From: Durusdinium trenchii
Taxonomy: Eukaryota > Sar > Dinophyceae > Suessiales > Symbiodiniaceae
Assembly (NCBI GenBank): GCA_963970005.1
Contig: CAXAMN010023673.1
Location: forward strand, 551,772-615,771
Reading direction: 5' to 3'
DNA: 64,000 nt
The notes beneath the pieces were generated by a model that saw only the letters and a program-made list of their open reading frames with translations, was not told the origin of the DNA and ran no database searches. Position 1 is the first letter of the stretch; every line of letters begins with the position of its first letter. The position numbers were made by a program, and so were the translations under genes. Below are positions 11,002 through 23,210 of this stretch, one piece after another.

Positions 11002-12892
11002 GTCGTCCCGACGGTCGTGAAGCCTCGCATTGACTGCATCGATGGGTGCCGCTTTGCCTTGGTTTTCCCGATCATTCTTGGCCACTTCATTCGCTTTGGC
11101 AACTGATCTCAATCTCGAAGTGTGAAACGCTTGGACCTGGAAGCCATATCAGTGCCCCGGCCCTAAAGCTCAGGTACAGACAACAAGCGATTATTGAAGC
11201 TGTTGACGCAGGAGAATGTGCTGGTGGGTGGTTTCTTCAGTATTTCTGGGTACGTGGCAGCTTACACTACAACCAAGCTAAGAGAGCGAAGTCACGACGC
11301 GAAGAAGCTGAAGGAGCCGGAGCTCTTCTTCTGGCAAAAGGTTACCTGGCCTTGTGATATGTATCCCACAGAACTGTCACTGCTAGATGTCCAAGCCGAG
11401 ACAGGTTCTTGTATGCACAATGTGTTTTTACCACCTGAACGCTTCAAAATAGCTTTCCTTATCAGTTCGAGGTGAGTGTTTGCTTTGCCACATACAGACT
11501 TGGCAGAATCAGGTGATGGGCTATTATCCTCTGCATTTCTTGGTCTCAACTTTGGGTGCGCCAATGTTTATAGCTACGGATCGATTGATGAACAACTCCT
11601 GGCGAACCACTGGGATGCATGCCTTCCTGAACTACAGCCTCCTGCAGGCTTGGTTTCCTTCCGAAGCAGAGATCTGGAACCCACCCACTTGGTTCCTATC
11701 AGCTTTGTCCTTTGCCAACATTACGCTGCCAAGCATTTTGCCGCAAGTAGCCAAATTGTCGAAGGATGGCCTGCAGAAACTTTTGGTAGCACTATCAGCA
11801 GTGTCACTCCTCCAGAAGCTGTCATATTCACAGGCATGGAAGTTTTATTGCTGTGGAGGATTTGCAGAGAAGACAGCCCATCCATACCTTTGGAACGTTA
11901 CTCGCTTTCACCCATTTGGTGCTCTCGTGGAGATTGTGATTGGTGTAGCAGCGGCAAGGTGTGTGATGCTTGATGACGAAAGCCAGAAGCCATCGATGAA
12001 CCCGTTATGGCTGTTTCTCGCAAGCTATGCATCTTTGGGCTTGCGGCTCACAACCTTGAACCTGAATGACGCAATGATTCGAACGCTTCTCTTCATGCCA
12101 CTCTACACCAAGTTCCTCGTAGAGATGCATAGGTGCGTCATTGGTAAGGGAATCTGTCTCAGAGTCACATGAACCCTTGAAGTTCAACCAACGAATCACA
12201 CTCAAGTTGCTACTTAAGATTCCCTAAAAGTCTAGGAACCAAATCAGTTGGAGCTATCCTTCGACCGTTGGTAGTAGCGTCCACTTGCAGCTAGTAGCTA
12301 CCTCTAGCTACTACTAGTTATTACCTCTACGACTCTACGGCCAAAAAAAGAAAACACTGGTTTGGTGTGAGGAACTGACAGGCCAAACTAGCACTTCGCA
12401 TGACAGGGACTGCCTCACCGAGAACCCGCACCGCATCACTCGCTTTTTCGGATCGAAGAGCATGACCTGGCTGGGTTCTTTGGCCTTTCCAATGTTTATC
12501 TTGCACGGACCTCTTGGACAGATCTTCTACAAGAAGACATTTGGCCAAGAAAGCGAAAGCACCTGATCTCTTGTGCACCCTGGAAACGTTACTGATCAAT
12601 AAATCAGTGATTTGCCCCCCCTTGTTCAGGGTTTCTGCTGCTTCGAATGTATCACATGAGTGCACTGCACTGATCCAATTTCAGGAAGATTGCTGAGAAG
12701 CTTTGGGGAGGCATTCTGCCGAAGAGGTTCTTTCCACTCTACTTGCTGCTGGTCATGGTTGCTGGTCACTTTACCAATGAGTATTTTGCCCGCCACTTAG
12801 AAATTGGCTCGCTCGAGTTCACTCATGCACTTGTGGACTTTAGACATATGAATAATGAATTTAATGTCGCAAAATTCGAAGAGACTCCATGA
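11002..12892 (+). CDS. Membrane acyltransferase, acyltransferase-3 family (five exons found)
   Basis: Exons 11002-11098, 11174-11340, 11513-12132, 12407-12535 and 12685-12892 join into one frame ending at TGA 12890. The protein resembles multi-pass acyltransferase-3/OpgC-type enzymes, which transfer acyl groups to extracytoplasmic or lipid substrates. Recognisable parts are FALVFPIILGHFIRFG (family His in an early membrane segment), VLVGGFFSISGYVAAYTTTK, WNPPTWFLSAL, RFHPFGALVEIVIGVAAAR and LAFPMFILHGPLGQIFYKK, then a last hydrophobic helix. Donors are GC (11099), GT (11341), GT (12133) and GA (12536). The third intron carries two repeats (12218-12357 and 12268-12330). The start codon is upstream and not found; residues after ~12800 may be read-through. 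Substrate unknown. Confidence 0.82.
12218..12357 (+). repeat. A-tailed intronic repeat, copy 1
   Basis: Lies inside acyltransferase intron 3. It begins ATTCCCTAAAAGTCTAGGAA, passes through GAGCTATCC and AGCTAGTAGCT, and ends in GGCCAAAAAAAG. A second copy with the same order of motifs is at 43030-43220, in front of a rhodanese exon. Confidence 0.65.
12268..12330. repeat. TAGTAGC-type repeat inside the intronic element
   Basis: Short CTAGTAGCT/CTACTACTAG units related to the dispersed TAGTAACAAG family, located in the same intron. Confidence 0.55.
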
Positions 12893-14837
12893 AGCTGATG
12901 AAGCAGAAAGACCTATATATATACACCTAAACTTGTTTGAGCATAAGTGTAAGTGAATTGAAGCCGTTAAAAGGCGCAGGAGAAACTTAACACGATCCAA
13001 TTCCTGCAGGTGAAGTCCAAGAGGGTCCAGCAGTTTAGCACTAGTTTGGCCCGAAAACTGGCTGACTCAACCAAAGGACTGCTGCGGACAGTGCTGTAGA
13101 GAACTCGGTCCACATTTCTAGATCAAGGTCCTCTAAAGGCCACCTGTCCACATTTTTGTTTTAGACACACTGCTCGTTTGTGACCCCACTCTGGCAGGAA
13201 TGCTTAGCGATTCTGTGCCGTTGAAGAGGAAGCCCTCTTCGGAATTGCTGGCAGGAGCATAGGCAAGGTCTCATTCACCAGGGCTTCGCACGTAGCAACT
13301 GCTCACACAGTAACTTTCCATTCACGGGACCCCTCACTGGATTCTTCGCTCCGGATACATTGAGCAGAGCTGAGGAGATCTCAGATCGCTGTAGAACAAA
13401 CATGTACCAACACCATCAGCCGCCATGAGCGGTATCCGAAACTCAGAAGTTTGCGCCGGAGTCCGAGCAATCAGACTTCGATTGTTTTCAAACAAGACAT
13501 TGAAGGAACTTTGCAAAAGCATGAAACGGTACTTAGTTTCCCCAGAAATCTAGGATCCCTTTCGACCATGCAAAGAACCCTACTAAGCAATCCTTGCATT
13601 GAGCAGCTTCCTCGCCACTACTTAACTTACCGTTTACAACTTTCTCCCCCCCAACGTAGAAGTAGAATAATAACAGGAAAAAACAACCATGGGGAACAAC
13701 AAACAAGGACAACAGGGACCGAGTGATTTTTATGCATGTCAGGTGGCTTTTTGAGACCACTTGCAGAGTGTACTGAGTGAACGAGAGAATCGATGTCAAA
13801 ACATCAGGTCTTCTCGTTTCTTGCGCAGTTTCTCTGCAAAGATATCATATTTCGCTTGGGTGCTGAGCCCTGAAACGTGGCTTGTGCACATGAGCCCTCT
13901 GAAACTACAGATGTTTCAGCCTTGGCTTTAGTAGGAACCTGAGGCTATGCTCCTGGATTTGTGGATAGGTCAGAAGGTGTTTGTTCTTTTGAAGTGCTCT
14001 TGGTTTTCCTCTTGCCCAATTGAAGTATATACATTATTTTGGTTGCGCCCATCAATCTGGGACTTGCACAGAGCTGAACCTTTGAACTCAGCGGCCAGTG
14101 GTTCCTGTGCTTGTTGCACAAAACCCATACCACCAGACACGATCTCAGGATCCAAAAAGAAAGCAGATCTTCATGTAAATGCAGTCCAACCTTTGATTGG
14201 TCAAAACCATGTGTACTTTTTCCATGGACTGTGTGAATGACTTTGGGTTGATGGAGTTGCTCAAACAAAGCAACGCCGCAGGCAAGTTCTTCGTGATTAC
14301 TGCCCGGAATCACTTGGCAAAGGCGCGACTCAACTTGGAAATGAATGCTGAGATGAATGATTCAATAAACATTGGAAATTGCTACAATTCTTGCCTCTTC
14401 ATTCTTTGTTTAGGACCTTTTGACCTTTTATGTGTACTTTTCCTTTTCGTTCTTTCTTTGTATAGACCTCTATTATCTCTTTTCCTGTCCTTTCTTGATT
14501 GAAACAACAGATGCCCAGATGCACTGAGAGTCAACCCATGCAGAGATGAGATTAACTTTCAACAAATCCTGCCAATGAAGCAACTGGGAGTGACAGCCCC
14601 TTGCACGCTTCCCCCAAATCAAACCTGTCGTTGCCAACACCACATCGTGCGTTATTGTAGTCACTGAATATGGAGGGTAGAATTCAATTTGTGAGGCATT
14701 GTTGCAAAAAGGCAATGAGCTCTTGCCTCAGATGTTTGAAAGCTCATGCTCAGAGGGACAGAAGTCAGAAGTCAGAGAATTTAGTGAATTGCCTTTGTCA
14801 TCACATGGACAAGCTGTATTTCCTAGCTTTGGCCCCA
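12893..14837. other. No recognised gene; possible upstream P450 or other exons
   Basis: A protein-like + stretch at 14227-14330 (GLMELLKQSNAAGKFFVITA, followed by a helix) looks like a real exon, and a shorter one sits at 13198-13260. Neither was assigned. The P450 N-terminus must begin here or further left. Confidence 0.35.
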
Positions 14838-17800
14838 GGAACCCTCGCATGTTCAAGCTGTATTTCGGGCCAAAACCTGCTTTGGCTGTCACACATCCAG
14901 AGCTGGCAAGACAGGTTCTTACGCGCCCAAAGGCCATTGAACACTTGCTTTCAAGGAACTTGCAAGAGTTGGACTTATGTAAAACGTATGCATATATTAA
15001 TATATACATATATATATATACACACTGAAGCTTGACACATGAAGCATGTTCTGCAAGTTGTGCAAGCAGGACTTTCAAAAGGCAGACAATGATGCGGTGG
15101 CCAGCAAGAGCATCAGTTCAATTCTCAACTACACGAAGGAGCCAACACGATTTTTTTGCATTGGAGCTTACATTTTGACTCACTCTTATGTGTTTGTGCA
15201 TTTGTGTTTTTTCCCCTGGCCCTGGCCCTCGCCCTCGCGCACTCTTTTCTTTCTCTTGACGCTCTGGCCACCAAGCACAAGAACGCTCCTGATGATTCTA
15301 AGAGTGCCGGGCTGCACGCGGCATCGCCAGCATCCCGTCTAAGGCTACCCATGACCATTGCACTTTTGATGTTTGAGCTGAGTCCCTCATGGCCCCTCAG
15401 TGCAAGGAAATCAAACGGAAATGCTGAGCCACTTGGAGCCACAAACTCACAAAACTTAACTTTAGAAACAAGAAACTACTAGGAACAAGGTGCATCGCTA
15501 CTAGTAGCAAGGTGCCTTACTACCAGAAGCAAGAAGCTTGACGCACCTTGCTAGCCAGTTTGTCGGGGGCAACTTTGGAAGAGCGGCGCCCCAACTTTCC
15601 CCGGCACTTTGTGCATTTGACTGCTGGCCATCATCCATACTGGGTCAGCTCGACAATCTCCAATTTTGACTCTTCGTGGCCCCAGAACACAATTTGCCTG
15701 ACATTTCACACAGCGTACTCCCTTGCCGATCTTGTTTGTACAGCTCCCGGTCATGCTTGAGGCCGTCCTTGGCCGGATTGATGCCATGCTCAGAAGTAGG
15801 GGAGGTGGATCTTTGGCCTCTTGATTGACGAACGTTTGCCCTTCCTACTGATTTATAAAGGGACAACCCTCTGCACAGCACGACACAGCAATTTCATAGA
15901 TCAAAACACGATGAGCATCTGCGTTGCGGAAGGCCTCCAAAGGCTTGTGCGCACTCACCATGTGTTATGTGCATTCATTTGCAATTTGACGGGCCTGACA
16001 AGGTGACAACAGCAAGAGTGCAGTCCAACAATGTCCAACATTCCGGAGTTGAGCACACCATGGCACAGACCGTGAGGCTATGCCCAAGGTCAGGAATGAC
16101 GTCTCGCTCTCCCTCTCTCCCACTCTCCATCTCTCTCCCTCTCTCCCTCACTCTCTCCCTCCTCTATGTTTGACACATTCATATTTTCTACAATCAGTTT
16201 TGCTAAATTGCTTTGCACCAGAGGAGGGCCGCAATGCCTCTTTGGTAACCTCCAATGGTGCAGAGTGGCAGGCCATGCGCCGCTTGGTTTCTGTCTTTCA
16301 ATTGGCAAGAAGCCGACTCAGCTGTGCAGACTGAGATGCGAACATCCACTGGTTTTCAAGCCATCGGGTGGTGAGCTAGAAGACATGAACATCGCTAGCG
16401 ATCAACTACAGGGCAGAGTCTATATAGAGCCTACGACGGAGCGTGGCTGAAGAAACCCCGTGTATGCTCTTTTGTGAAGGCTCGTTTCCTTCCGAATCTG
16501 TACGCTCCCCTCACATCATGCACTTTGCCAGCAGCTAAGGAAAGCCAGTAGACCCAACTTTTGAAAAGACAGCGCAGAGCTAAGACAATGTGCAGAAGAG
16601 ATCCATGCAGATCCAATGCAGCTTGCAGTCACTCTTGATCAAGCATCTATCTATATAACAACAGGTACATAGTACATATGCTTTCGACACTAAGGCACTC
16701 CGAAACTTGATACCCAAGTTCAATCAGACAGCTGATACGTCCCTTGGGGACACCTCTTGCGTGTTGATTTGCTCAGATATTGTCTACTTTGCACCGGCCA
16801 ATGTCAAATGTTTGGGCTGAGGCTGATGGATAGCTGGAGGGGAACTGAAGAGGTTGACGCGAAAAGAGATTCTCAGACTCCATACTTCAATTTTTGAGTT
16901 CTGAAGCTCTGCTGGCGAAAGAGCCTTTGATTCAATCAGATTGAATCTGCCACTGTTTGTGAGGACATGTCGCGATTTGCTTTGGACATTCTTGGCACTG
17001 CAATGCTGGGGCAGAGTTTTGGAGCCATTGAAGGCAGTTTCGATGACACATACAGGCGTGGCAAGGGACTTCTCAGCCTTCCAAAGCAGCGAGCGGCACA
17101 TTGCTTATTCTTGCTACTAGTAGCGATGCACTTGTTACTAGTAGCGAGCATTATATATATAGCCAATAAAGCCGTTTGCAGGCAGTACCAAACAGTCATG
17201 GCCGAGCTGATGAACCCAATCTACCTCCTCTTTCCTGTTCTCGAAAGACTTCCGCTGCCTCGAAATCTGAGATACAAGGCAGCAGTAAACCACATGTACG
17301 GTGTGCTGGAAGGTTTCTTGGTAGCAAGGAGTCAATGTGCAGCATTGCATTGTGCAATTAGCCTGAAGACGAGTCCTTAACTTTGTTCTCTGTGAGGTGC
17401 AGTGTATGCTCGAATCGAGCAGCGCCGTGAACAGATGGCAAGTGGCAAACTGAATGAAGAGCCCCAAGACATGCTTGACATGCTGCTTCTTGGACTTTGT
17501 TGTTTGAAATCCCCTCAGAGCTAGCTAGAAAGATCATAGATAAGTCCTTGGATTGAACATGGCTGCCTGAAGGCTTGGTCCTGGTCTCGATGCAAAAGGA
17601 CAATCACATTTGCTTGCTCTTGTGACCTTTTGTGAAGTCAAGCGTTGTGAATCCCATGCTTTTGCATTTTTGGCTTTAATATTGCGAGTGAAGTCGGTTT
17701 GATCAATCTCAAGTGTGCGCAGGAGTCCTCCCGGAAGGCCACATGGTTCCAATGCTCTGGATCTTTTTCCTTGCGGGCCACGAAGCTTTGTCTCTGTATT

Positions 17801-19620
17801 CCAGTCCACCAAAGAATTTGTCATTTTGGTGCACATCCTATCAGACTCCACATGGATATATATATATATATATTATACTGGCGAAAAAGAAACACATCCA
17901 GAGCCGGCGGAAGAACATGATAATCTGACAATAACCCATGTGCTCAAACACACATGTGAGACAAGATACAGAGATACTATACACTTCCTCATAGACAGGA
18001 GGTGCCTCTAGACAAGGAGTTGAGAGCAAAAGCTGCTCACATGTCTGAACTGTTCTGGTCGTGCATGATAACCACTGGGTAATGAGCGGGGTAGCTACTG
18101 TTCCTCGAATGTAAGTTCTTGATAATGCTGAAGTTTATATCTGTCTTGCATTTGTGGGTCATGGCAGTCAGAGCAAGTAGAGTAGAGCACAGGACGTAGA
18201 AGGCTCACAAAACAGCAGCTGTTGCCGCCAGCACTGAACTAATCTTACCGACAAGCAATTTCCAGTGCCAGTCGTTCTTTTGCGTGGTGGGGCGCGACTT
18301 CTTGTTTATCAGTTGAGGATACCACAGCAGTGTCTTTGGCCTGGGTCATGCATTACTTGGCAAAGCACCCAGATGTTCAAGAAAGAGCTCGGAAAGAGGC
18401 ACTTCTTCAACTGACTTTGGCGGGACGTGTCCAGAGTTTGGAGTGATGGGCCCAAGAGAACGTAAAAAGATGTTTGGCAGAGAAGATGCTGGCGAGGTGT
18501 CTAATTCCAAAAATCGGCTTGCATAGGCCATTGCGGTCTTAGATGGCAAGAAGGATCCAGATGCAGATGATGTCGAGAGAATCCCATATATCAACGCGGT
18601 CATCAGCGAGAGTGGCCTGGACAGGATGGGAAGCGGAACGCAACATACTTTGCTGGACAACATAGGCAATGGATCTTTTGACATTGAAGCTGGGTGGATT
18701 TTTGGGATGACAAATGTCAAGTTTGCAGAACATGTGAGGTCTTCGTTTGCGGCCTCCAGTCTACAACCTTATCACCCGTGAAGCTTCTGTGGACACTGAG
18801 CTGGATGGGGTCAGTGTTCCCAAAGGAACAGGAGACTTGCTGGCATTTTAAACAGGGACGAGTTTAATTAGTTGCGAATTGTCTCGCATGATATCGTGGA
18901 TGGCATAATGCGGCACTTCAACTCTGTGGACTCAGAGGGCCACAGTCGATGGTGCATGCAGGTGTCTCGCTCCATATCGCCGCCATCAATCAACACCCGG
19001 AGGCCGCTCTTTTTGTTCAGCCCAAATCAGAAGGCTCAGACGAAACTGTTCCAGAAGCTAACAATGTTGAAGAGCATTTGTATGGGGTTAGACTGCAGCA
19101 TGTGAGTGTGGCCCGTTGCACGCCCAGCGACGAGAACTAGCATGATCCAGCATCAGGTGTGGGACAACCCATCAGAATTCAATCCAGAGCGCTTCATGCA
19201 AGAAAAGCAGCTTGGCCGCTGCTTAAGGGCTTGTGAGAACGATCATGTTTGTTATATATAATATAACATATATATATATATACACTGTATATAAATATAA
19301 TCTTGTGGGAATGCGTGCGCTGGCCAAGGCAGCCACGGGTCTTCAATTATTTACCATTTTCAGCAGGACTGACAGTCCAACTGCACCAGACATGTATGAC
19401 ATGTCGTCCCTCGTCTACAATTCAATCCATGGGAGGACCTCGTCGCTGTTTGGGCGACAAATTTTCGCTGCTGGAGCAACGAACGCTGCTCCTGAAGCTT
19501 CTTGTTCTGGTTGAGTCGTGGAATACGTTCGTGTGCGTTTGCCACGTGATCCGATTGAGCTTTCATGTGACACCCGACAACCCAGTAGAGAGAGAGAGAG
19601 AGAGTGAGAGCTGTCTGTGA
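14838..19620 (+). CDS. Cytochrome P450 (about 13 exons recognised)
   Basis: Heme-thiolate monooxygenase, probably membrane-anchored. Exons supported by motif continuity: 14838-~14914, 16222-16286, 16964-~17070, ~17182-17312, 17397-17492, 17723-17784, 18318-18398, 18527-18611, 18739-18831, 18962-19002, 19157-19228, 19333-19366, 19436-~19610. Landmarks: FGPKPALAVTHPELARQ (N-terminal), NGAEWQAMRRL (helix C), FFLAGHE joined to DTTAVSLAW (I-helix oxygen-binding AGxxTT region), ESLR (K-helix ExxR) created across the 18611/18739 junction, NPSEFNPERF (PERF), and FSAGPRRCLG (heme loop with the Cys ligand) created across 19366/19436. Donors: GT 17313 and 18612; GC 17785, 18399, 19003, 19229; GA 17493, 18832, 19367. 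The general type recalls CYP4/CYP97-like enzymes, but family assignment is not safe. The start, several exons between helices B and D, and the true stop are unresolved. Confidence 0.88.
15474..15540. repeat. Dispersed TAGTAACAAG-family repeat (in P450 intron)
   Basis: Units of the form CTACTAGGAACAAGGTGCAT and CTACTAGTAGCAAGGTGCC. Confidence 0.75.
16104..16165 (+). repeat. (CT)n-rich pyrimidine tract in P450 intron
   Basis: Interrupted CTCT/CCCTCT run about 100 nt before the acceptor of the exon starting at 16222. Confidence 0.8.
17104..17146. repeat. Dispersed TAGTAACAAG-family repeat (in P450 intron)
   Basis: Reverse-orientation units, CTTGCTACTAGTAGCGATGC and CTTGTTACTAGTAGCGAG, sit between the 16964 and ~17182 exons. 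A short TA run follows. Confidence 0.8.
19254..19297. repeat. (TA)n microsatellite in P450 intron
   Basis: AT-only run within the intron between the PERF exon and the heme-loop exon. Similar TA runs of 12-25 bp occur at 15000, 17848, 21656, 27157, 37427 and 61270. Confidence 0.85.
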
Positions 19621-20328
19621 CCTCTTCAGCCACTCAATTGCCCATTGTACGAAATGCTACCTAAGTTTTGAATCTGCAAGTATAGTTAGTTGGCATACTG
19701 TAGTAGCTTCTTGTTACTGGTAGTAATGCCCATGTTACTAGCTGCTTCTTGTTACTAGTAGCGTGCACTTGTTGCTAGTTGGAGCATTTTTAGTGAATCT
19801 GCTTGGCGAGTGTCTTAAGCACAACATGTGTGCCTCTTTTCTGTTTGAATCTCCAAGCGCAACTCTTTGTTGTTATCCGAGGCTGTTAACACAGTACGAG
19901 GCAGGATGGTAGTCAAGTTTATGTCGCATTTTGCGCTCTACTCTGTACTCAATGATCACAACCACCAGCTATGTATGACTGGAAGCTACTCCAGGTCCTA
20001 CCTCATAAGGACATGGCCAAGCAAGAAGACAACTTCTGCACATCTCCCATGAGCTTGATGCTTTTGCAGCCAAAGGACCCGGCCACGAACTGCTTTTTGG
20101 CAGTGGAAAGAAGAACGTCATGTTTCAGTGAGCTACTAGTAGCGTCCTTGCTCCTAGTAATGATACCCTTTGCTCCTAATAGCGTTCTTGTTCCTAGTAG
20201 TAAGGCCAGGAGCGCCCCGTTCGTAGCGTCCTTGCTCGTCCCATGATTACTGAGCACTCTTTGAGACTTGTGTATGCGACCATGGGACACCTCCCATCTC
20301 GTGCCTGGGCTCAAGGGCTGCAAAAGGA
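19621..20328. other. No recognised gene; two dispersed-repeat clusters
   Basis: Holds TAGTAACAAG-family clusters at 19700-19783 and 20131-20236. A protein-like + frame at 19971-20120 contains YDWKLLQVLPHKDMAKQED but was not assigned. Confidence 0.4.
20131..20236. repeat. Dispersed TAGTAACAAG-family repeat
   Basis: Reverse-orientation units (CTACTAGTAGCGTCCTTGCT, TAGTAATGATACCCTTTGC) just upstream of the CEP164-like start. Confidence 0.8.
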
Positions 20329-20912
20329 ATGGCTGTAGTGGATGTCAGTGATTCAGAAGGTTCTGAGAAGTCAAGGTCAGATCGACATGCAGGCGTTACA
20401 GTCTTGGATCAAGATGAGGAGAGGGTCCCGGCTGAAGAAGAAATAATAGAATATGCAGAGTACTTAGGAATTGACCTGGAAAAGGAACAGGACCTGCTGT
20501 GGATTGCTCGAGAAGGNNNNNNNNNNAGGAGGAGGAGGGTCTCGAAGCCGCTGACGAGTCGACAAGCCAGAGCGCACCCATGACCAAGCCTGAGCCCAAA
20601 GGAGGCTTAGGCATTGCAGGCTCAAGTGCCAGCGAGCTTTCTGAAGATTTTATGAGTGAAGGAAGTCCAAATTCATCCTTTGTTGGAGCTTCAGCACGGA
20701 GACACTCAATAGGAGACACTCTGGAGCTTTCAATGTCTGCTTCAATGTCTGCAACAGGTGACTTGGACTTGCCACAGTCGCATCCATTAGAAGCAGAAGT
20801 CGCATCATTGGCGAGAAGCTTAGCCATGCTGCAGAAAATCCGAGAAAGCCAACAACAGTATTTGGAGCTCGTCTTGCGGCGGGATCTGAAAGCCAACACA
20901 TCTGAAGGCTGA
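20329..20912 (+). CDS. CEP164-like centriole/basal-body protein, interrupted by an assembly gap
   Basis: The frame from ATG 20329 encodes an acidic N-terminus, then EEEIIEYAEYLGIDL and LLWIAREG. This is the segment that immediately precedes the WW domain in CEP164-type proteins (distal appendage factors needed for cilium assembly). At that point a ten-N gap (20517-20526) interrupts the frame. After it an open frame continues to TGA at 20910 with a low-complexity Ser/Glu region and a C-terminal helix, PLEAEVASLARSLAMLQKIR, likely a coiled coil. The WW domain itself is not in the sequence and is presumably hidden in the gap. Whether the two halves are one exon or several cannot be told. The ATG is the first in frame; an upstream exon cannot be excluded. 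Confidence 0.7.
20517..20526. other. Assembly gap (10 N) inside the CEP164-like gene
   Basis: Ten Ns of unknown true length. The reading frame before and after is coding-like, so coding sequence is probably missing. Confidence 0.99.
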
Positions 20913-23113
20913 GCTCATTCGAGGCCTTTCGAAGTTCTCGCACGACCTTCTTTGTTCAGGTATCGTTCTTGCTCCGACGGTTGGCGTGATTTCAATGTCA
21001 AGTGTATCCAGATGCTTAACAATGTTGATGTGTAAATTACATGATTTGAACATTGAAGATTAGTTTCACTGCCCAGAGAAAAAGCTGCTACGAGCACTTG
21101 GCCTAATGCCAGAGTTGCTTGTCCCCTGCTTTTGGTGCAAAGCAGAGCATGCATGTGATGTGGATGTGATAATGAGTATTACATTTGCACTTGTGACAAG
21201 CCTGGTTGAATGGGGGGATGTGAGCAAAATCATGCAGTCCAGCCAGCTGAGCATCGGAGGAGATGAAGGTTCGAGTTCGTCCACTCCAGTGAGTATTGGA
21301 CTTGTCTGCTCCGAAGGGCTGACAGCAGGAAAGATTCAAGAGCTGTCAGTTGATGGAACGGCGCTTTGATGTCCCTCTTGCTAGCCTGGGACATCTCAGA
21401 TTATGATGCGTTGCCCCCGTCAAACACCTCGTTCACAAGAGAAAACTAGAGCTAGAGACTGAATTGCGCAGCTGATAAGGCGCCCAGCAATAGACTGCTT
21501 GAGAAACCATATCAGAATGAATGCACTTTGTATCTTTGACCCAAAGACCTGAAAGGAGGCCACGTTGTTATCAAGTAAACGCAAACAAAGGCAGATCACA
21601 GATTCCCATGCTAACAACAACAAGCTGATGCGTTTATTTGTACACACGGACATGCATATATCATCCTATATATATACATCATTGTACACCTGCAAAGCAG
21701 CACCAAGACTAAGGCATGCTGTCAGACTGATGTACATAGTTAAACTACAAGAGCTGCTATTGTTGGATTGCACATCCAAGCCAGAAGACGGATACCAAAT
21801 CAATTCACCGGGTTGCTGCTTTTGCCCTCAAATGATCTGTAGGTTGTTAGAAGAGCATTTGGGTTGGCATCAAGACTTTATGCAAAGCATTCAATCCCAG
21901 CCCCACATGGCAAGCAGGATGCACACTGAGTAAGCTCCCTCCACGTTGGATGGAGGTATCTTAGTCGGGTGATGTTGGGTGGGTATTGCTGAGGAATTCA
22001 CAACGCATCATGAGATGCGAGTATCGGAGTATAGGTCCGCAGACAGGCTTGAAACCAAGCGATGACTTGTTCGAAAGACGAATTCAAGAAAAATTCTCAA
22101 CCTACGACAAATTGCAGTCTTCGTGTGCTTGATCATATGCGTGCAAAGGCTGAAAATTGTAGTTTGGTAAGTTGCGACTGGTCGGGACAGTTGTGCACGC
22201 TATGTGGTGTGCTGTGAGTTGGTTTGCATCGCCGTGACGGTGGCCAAGAGTATCGAAAGTTCGATGTCTCCAGCAAGGAGCGTCCAACAATAGACACATT
22301 TCTGGAGAAAATCCTCAAAAAGCAAGATTCCAGAGGACACTACTTATTGAACATATTCGAGAAGTAGACTCTCAAGGGAAGTTACGCAAAAGAGGAGATT
22401 TCAAGAGGAAAAAGTCCACAGGTAGAGATTTTCTGAGCAAAAAGTACCGGACCCGTTCAGAAACAGAGATTTCCAGAGAAAAGTTTCCGGATTTCTAGGC
22501 AAATAATTTGAAAAGGATACATTTCTAGCGAACAGTTTAGGCTTGTGTCTTCTAGTGAAAGAGATCAGATCAGCAAACGAGCGGCAGAAGCCAGCAATGT
22601 TGCGCTTGCTGGAGCAGCCCTCCGTGCTTTCGTCCTTCCTCACCTCACAGAGCTCGTCGCAATTCCAGTGTTTGCAGGGGATGCTCTCAGATCTCTGAAT
22701 GATCACGAATCACGAATAGGGGTTCCTGTGTTTTGTTGTTTGTGCGTTTGTGTTTGTGTTTTGTTTGTTGTGATCCGTGACGTTCAGTGTTTGTGGCAAG
22801 ACCCCACCATGCGAAACATGCAAAGCCAAAGCCTGCAAAGCGATACATACAGCGCTCATTCTACCAAACATTGCAAAACGATACGGGACGCCCTAACTTT
22901 GAATGAATACAGCTTAAGCAAGTAACTTAGAAAACAACTCATATAGAGATGCTAGACACATATGGTAATATGCTGGTGTAGCACTAAAGAGCAGCAGACT
23001 GTGTGTGTGTGTGTGATCGAGCGCGCGTTAATGGACAGAGTAGTCAGCGGGCAGAGCGGTATTTTGGAACAGCGACGGTTTCGGAACAGTCCCCAGGCTA
23101 ATTGCCCTTTGTT
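20913..23113. other. No recognised gene; exon candidates
   Basis: Plausible + exons at 21106-21369 (87 codons, ends TGA) and about 22557-22730 (Ala-rich helix, AALRAFVLPHLTELVAIPVF). At 22290-22550 there is degenerate tandem sequence built on variants of TTTCCAGAGAAAAG, period about 40 bp. Confidence 0.3.
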
Positions 23114-23210
23114 CCTAGTAGCTCCTAGTAGCTTCTTGTTACTAGTAGTAAGGCCAGGAGCTACTAGTAGCGTCCTTGCTCCTAGTAGCGATGCCCTTTG
23201 TTCCTGGTAG
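23114..23210. repeat. Dispersed TAGTAACAAG-family repeat
   Basis: Units TTCCTAGTAGCTCCTAGTAG and CTTGTTACTAGTAGTAAGG in reverse orientation. Confidence 0.8.

Noticed and set aside
20300-20325. Spliced-leader relic upstream of the CEP164-like ATG (GGGCTCAAGG)
   Set aside because: Only about nine bases resemble the end of the dinoflagellate leader; this could be chance.
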